64,000 nucleotides of DNA, taken from positions 186,001 through 250,000 of the forward strand of contig KV748186.1 in assembly GCA_001692895.1 (NCBI GenBank), given 5' to 3'. Positions 60,494 through 64,000 of the stretch are shown in pieces. How positions within the stretch are numbered: position 1 is the stretch's first letter; each line of letters begins with the position of its first letter. A program made the translations under genes and the position numbers. This DNA comes from Cenococcum geophilum 1.58. Taxonomy: Eukaryota; Ascomycota; Dothideomycetes; Gloniales; Gloniaceae. The notes beneath the pieces are model-generated. The model was not told the origin of the DNA. It searched no databases and saw nothing but the letters and a program-made list of their open reading frames with translations.

Positions 60494-60908
60494 CTGCTAA
60501 TAGATGGATGTTCGAGTTTGGATGGATTTTTGACTCGGACTAATTTCTTTGGAGTCGCATACGAGCTTTGACAATTCCCAAATAATTACAATTAAAGATA
60601 TCCCTGCTCCGTATCAATTTATTCCCCACTTCTGCTAACATCAACATTATCCTCCTCCGCATTGACAAGTCATCGGGTCTTCCTCTTAGGGCCAAAGCGA
60701 TAAGCCGATGAGATAAGCCGATGACATTCCTTGTTTCCTTCTTTTTGCTGGGCTGGCACGATATAGACATGGAGCAACAAGCCTTCTATCTGCGGAGATC
60801 CATACCCTCCGCAAACACCTTTACATATACGCCTTCTTTTAATGCGCCTATGTCTCCTTTTTCTTGTGAGCGCATGCCTCTCAGAGCCGTCGCAATACTG
60901 CGCCCACC
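60494..60908. other. hxnM-hxnX intergenic region
   Basis: A 415-bp space between two forward genes. The open frames here (for example 60721-60930) show no family resemblance. It likely contains the hxnX promoter; ACCATGG at 60906-60912 is a good start-codon context. Confidence 0.45.
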
Positions 60909-62481
60909 ATGGCCTCCCGCCCCAAGTTAATGGAGAAAATCAGGCGTGACAATACCAGTAAGTTAGAGGTAATTTATATCGAATTATTCTTCTATACACA
61001 TGCGCGTTCTAATACCCCTAGATTATAATCGTCGGTGCCGGCCTAGGTGGTCTGGGTGCAGCAATTGCCCTCCTCCTCGCTGGTCACACTGTCCACGTGC
61101 TCGAAGGCGCCTCCCAGATTTCAGAAGTCGGCGCAGGGATTCAAGTCCTCCCGAACAGCTCGCGTGTCCTCATATCATGGGGCATGGAACGCATGCTCTC
61201 TACCTATGCTACAAGGCCAAAACAATGCAATATGCTAGGATGGAAAGGCAACCTGATCTCATCAATGGACTTTCACACTTACACACGCGAGTGCGGCACG
61301 CCATTCTGGGACTTTCACCGCGCAAACTTACACAAGTGTCTGCAAGATCGGGCTGTAGAGCTAGGTGCAATTATAGAGGTCAATACGAAAGTTGTGGATG
61401 TAGTGGTGGCGGAGGATGAGAGGACAGCGGACGTGGTACTACAGGATGGGAGGAGGAAGGCGGCGGATTTGGTTGTCGGTGCTGATGGGATACATTCAAA
61501 ATGTCGGGAGATTCTGCTTGCTAGAGAAGACCCACCCATTCTCACTGGAGACCTTGCGTATAGGCTTTTATTGAAGACCGAAGAGATGATGAGGGATCCA
61601 GAGTTAAAGGGCTTTGTAGAGGACCCGCAGGTCAACTACTGGATTGGTCCGGATGCTCACGCTGGTAAATTAATGTCCAATCGCCGGATAAAGTGAGGGC
61701 GCAAAAGTTAATTTACATAGTAAACTACGTCCTCCGCGGCGGCGAACTTTTCAACATGGTCCTCCTTGTCCCTGATGACATGCCAGCTGGCGCTTCAACT
61801 CTCGAAGGCAATGTAGAAGAGATGCGAGCTCTGTATAAGGACTGGGATCCTCGGTAAGACCACTCATTCCTCCTGTATCTTTACGAGCAGCAACCAAAGC
61901 TTCGTAGCATTCCCAAACTCCTCGCGCTTTGCGAATCTGTTTACAAATGGCGGCTCTGCATCCGACCTACCCTTGAACCCAGCTGGTCGCATCCATCTGG
62001 CACTTTCACTACGCTTGGTGACGCTGTCCACGCCACACTACCGTACCTTGCATCTGGCGCTGGAATGTCTCTCGAAGATGGGCACGTGCTTGGTCTGTGT
62101 CTTGCTAGGCTTACCTCGAAAGCCCCTGAGCAGAAGAAGCTTGCGCTAGAGGTTTATGAGCGGTGCAGGAGGGCAAGGACGGAAAGGGTTGTGCAAAGGG
62201 GAAATTTACAGCAACGTCTTTATCATTTACATGATGGGCCGGAACAAAGAAAACGAGATGAACTATTGCGCGCTTTTGGTGGCGTTGACGGAAGAGAAGT
62301 CAATTTCGGGGAAAGGGGTTTAGAATACGGGGCGGATCCGCTAGCGTGGAGATGGGGAGGGGTTGGAAAGTGGTTATTAACTTATGATTGTGAGGAGGAT
62401 GTGGAGGCACATTGGCCAAAGCAAAGTGGCCCAAAATACAGCGCAAGTGAGGATGTCGTGAGGGAGAGAGCGAACTTGTAG
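60909..62481 (+). CDS. hxnX: FAD-dependent salicylate-hydroxylase-like monooxygenase (HxnX-like)
   Basis: Exons 60909-60968, 61022-61664, 61721-61853, 61908-62481, introns 53-56 bp, all GT-AG and in frame; about 469 residues. Seen: IIIVGAGLGGLGAAIALLLA with the following acidic residue in VHVLEGA (FAD-binding Rossmann fold), GAGIQVLPNSSRVL, the DG motif DLVVGADGIHSKCRE, and TTLGDAVHATLPYLASGAGM with EDGHVL (GD motif). This is the group that includes salicylate and 6-hydroxynicotinate hydroxylases, which couple ring hydroxylation with loss of the carboxylate. In the hxn regulon HxnX would turn 6-hydroxynicotinate into 2,5-dihydroxypyridine. It carries no obvious C-terminal PTS1 signal (ends ERANL). 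Family sure; substrate inferred. Confidence 0.86.
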
Positions 62482-62552
62482 AGTAAATACAGAAGTCTTC
62501 TAGTCTTTGCACGTAGGATAAAGGTTCTGCAAAAGCTATTGGTATCAGGACT

Positions 62553-62971
62553 CAGGGTTGTCAATGATATTTTTATTCATTGCTTCATAACGATATATTC
62601 ATTCATAAGGAGTGATAATGATTGAATATTTTGCCAGCCCTTATAAATGAATATTTATAAAATTATGAATATATATAGAGGCTTGGGCTAGTAAATATTA
62701 AGCCGTCGGAGTACTTAAAGTTGTAGGAAAAAGGATGAGTTGTATAAGGCTAGGAGGAGAGAGCTGCTAGAAGGGGGGGTAGAGGGGGGGTAGAGGCCTC
62801 TAAGGAGACATCGGCCCCATCGATTCAGTACCCCCACCATGCCAAGACCGGTGATACCGCCTATATCTAGGATATCGTGATTATTCATTCATATCGCAAT
62901 ATTTTGGTTGGCTTATGAATTGAATACGATATTGGGCCTACTTATTCATTCATTCATCATTGACAACCCTG
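62553..62971. mobile_element. hAT-type MITE (419 bp) with 8-bp target duplication
   Basis: The termini CAGGGTTGTCAATGA and TCATTGACAACCCTG form a perfect 15-bp inverted repeat. Both sides are flanked by TCAGGACT (62545-62552 and 62972-62979). Inside there is no coding, but many ATTCATTCAT-type and GAATATTT-type repeats. The CAG...CTG ends and 8-bp duplication are diagnostic of hAT-superfamily non-autonomous elements. It lies 71 bp after the hxnX stop codon, so it may sit in the 3' UTR or terminator region. Confidence 0.88.
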
Positions 62972-63379
62972 TCAGGACTGGATTGATATATTAAGATCAC
63001 AACCACTAAAAGCTACTAAAAAAATTAATGCATCTTGCAAAGGATTAAAGGACATCTACTAAAAACAGATTAAAAATACATACAACAGAAGGATTCACTA
63101 ATAGTCACCCACTTAACTACTAATCAGCCGGTTACGCTTAAATAGGGCGGAGCGGACGGGACGCCTTGATTTCTGGTACCTGTGGTCGTATATGCTAGTT
63201 TATAATAAAGTAGTAAATTATATCCTCATTCTAGCATAATGCTAGCGTGGGCGTGGCTTTATTAATTAGCTTTAGTACTAAGGGGTAGACAAGGCCCATT
63301 AGTTTCTATTACCCTAGGTATGGTCGTATATTAAGGTAGAGGTATATATAGAGCGATATCGACTATAATTGCTGTTCGT
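62972..63379. other. Transition from genic to RIP-degraded sequence, possible LTR/leader
   Basis: No gene is seen. A GC-normal block (about 63121-63190) is followed by AT-rich sequence that leads to a gag frame; part of it may be an LTR, but termini could not be fixed. Confidence 0.35.
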
Positions 63380-64000
63380 TTTATACTAGCTTTCTCCGTA
63401 AAAAAAAACTAGTTGCTATACTAGAAGCTTCTTATAGCAATCCTAACTAAACTGCTACTATATAAAGGAAACTAAATAGAATAATATAAAGCTTTAAGAA
63501 CTTCCTGTTATGCTTTACTAAGTTCTACCGCTATGCTAAAAAGACTAAATAAAACAAATCTACTTTAATTAACCACCTAATAGAATCTTTAAACCCTAAA
63601 TTAAAAGTATTTGTTAGGTAAAACCTAAGTAGATAGTTATATAGCTGTAAGGTATAGGCGACCCAGGGGCGACCTAGGGGTAACTCGCCTATAAGGCATG
63701 TGCCCTATATATACCTAGGGAAAACCCTTCCTACCTCCCATATAGACTCCTCCTTTTCCCTTAAGGATTCGTCTGTCTATATAATATGCCCTATTATTCT
63801 ATTAATTGGACTCCCTATCCACATTCTTACCTTATATTTAAATCCTTCCCAATCCCCTTAGAAGGATAGCCGGTTTAATTTTTCTATAATACCTCTAAAA
63901 AGAAGACTGACGCCTAGACCTAATAAATACGCTAGCGATACGACCGCAGAACGCCTTAGGATTTAGTATAGACGAAACCGCTAGAAGCATATTAGCAGAA
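63380..64000 (+). mobile_element. Ty3/gypsy-like gag fragment (RIP-degraded)
   Basis: The forward strand reads SFKNFLLCFTKFYRYAKKTK and then LINHLIESLNPKLKVFV, resembling the retrotransposon gag domain, with several stops. The element continues beyond the window. Confidence 0.55.

Noticed and set aside
61315..61635. 106-codon reverse frame
   Set aside because: Antisense to the FAD domain of the hxnX-like gene.
1..64000. tRNA, rRNA, CRISPR and prokaryotic-type operon signals
   Set aside because: No cloverleaf-like gene, rRNA segment or regularly spaced repeat array was recognised, and the genes are eukaryotic with introns. A dedicated tRNA scan could not be run.

Overview
The window looks like a filamentous ascomycete (Pezizomycotina) genome. 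Its genes carry short 48-123 bp introns with GT (once GC) donors and AG acceptors. Its transposons show the signature of repeat-induced point mutation (RIP): TpA-rich sequence in which CAA/CAG codons have become stops. A few N positions (13493, about 20034-20081, about 29381-29412, 47498) show a draft assembly. The species cannot be named from this sequence.

Layout. 1-7.9 kb is RIP-degraded transposon debris: the end of a Ty3/gypsy element with its LTR, a minus-strand Ty1/copia element, and a hAT transposase relic. 8.1-12.1 kb is a small gene island with a short-chain dehydrogenase and a transcription factor that joins C2H2 fingers to a bZIP. 12.1-34.8 kb is a deep nest of transposons. 34.8-47.1 kb is a gene island: an endonuclease-family pseudogene, an Old Yellow Enzyme, a xanthine-dehydrogenase-type hydroxylase and a C2H2/fungal_trans regulator. 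47.1-49.1 kb holds more transposon pieces and a solo LTR. 49.8-62.5 kb is a second gene island: a beta-helix glycosidase pseudogene, an MFS permease, a phenol-hydroxylase-like flavoprotein, an amidase pseudogene, a short-chain dehydrogenase, a NodB-type hydrolase and a salicylate-hydroxylase-like monooxygenase. 62.5-64 kb holds a hAT-type MITE and then another RIP-degraded gypsy element.

Biology. The gene set from 36.3 to 62.5 kb matches, family for family, the nicotinate-catabolic hxn regulon known from Aspergillus nidulans: hxnT, hxnS, hxnR, a permease, hxnV, hxnN, hxnW, hxnM and hxnX. HxnS would hydroxylate nicotinate at C6, HxnX would hydroxylate and decarboxylate 6-hydroxynicotinate, HxnV/HxnT/HxnW would process the reduced and hydroxylated ring, HxnM would open a cyclic imide, and HxnN would remove ammonia. 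In this window the amidase (hxnN) is a truncated pseudogene and no hxnY-like oxygenase or second permease is seen. These assignments rest on protein family plus co-location.

Genome structure. Two halves of one Fot1/pogo-type transposon lie 23 kb apart on opposite strands. They can be rejoined exactly, in frame, through the 8-bp target duplication of a hAT insertion and the 5-bp duplication of a gypsy insertion. Turning round the segment of about 34,798-48,874 rebuilds one intact nest: Fot1 containing gypsy-A (which contains copia-A) and hAT (which contains gypsy-B). The simplest reading is an inversion of about 14 kb with both breakpoints in the nest, which carried hxnT-hxnS-hxnR with it.
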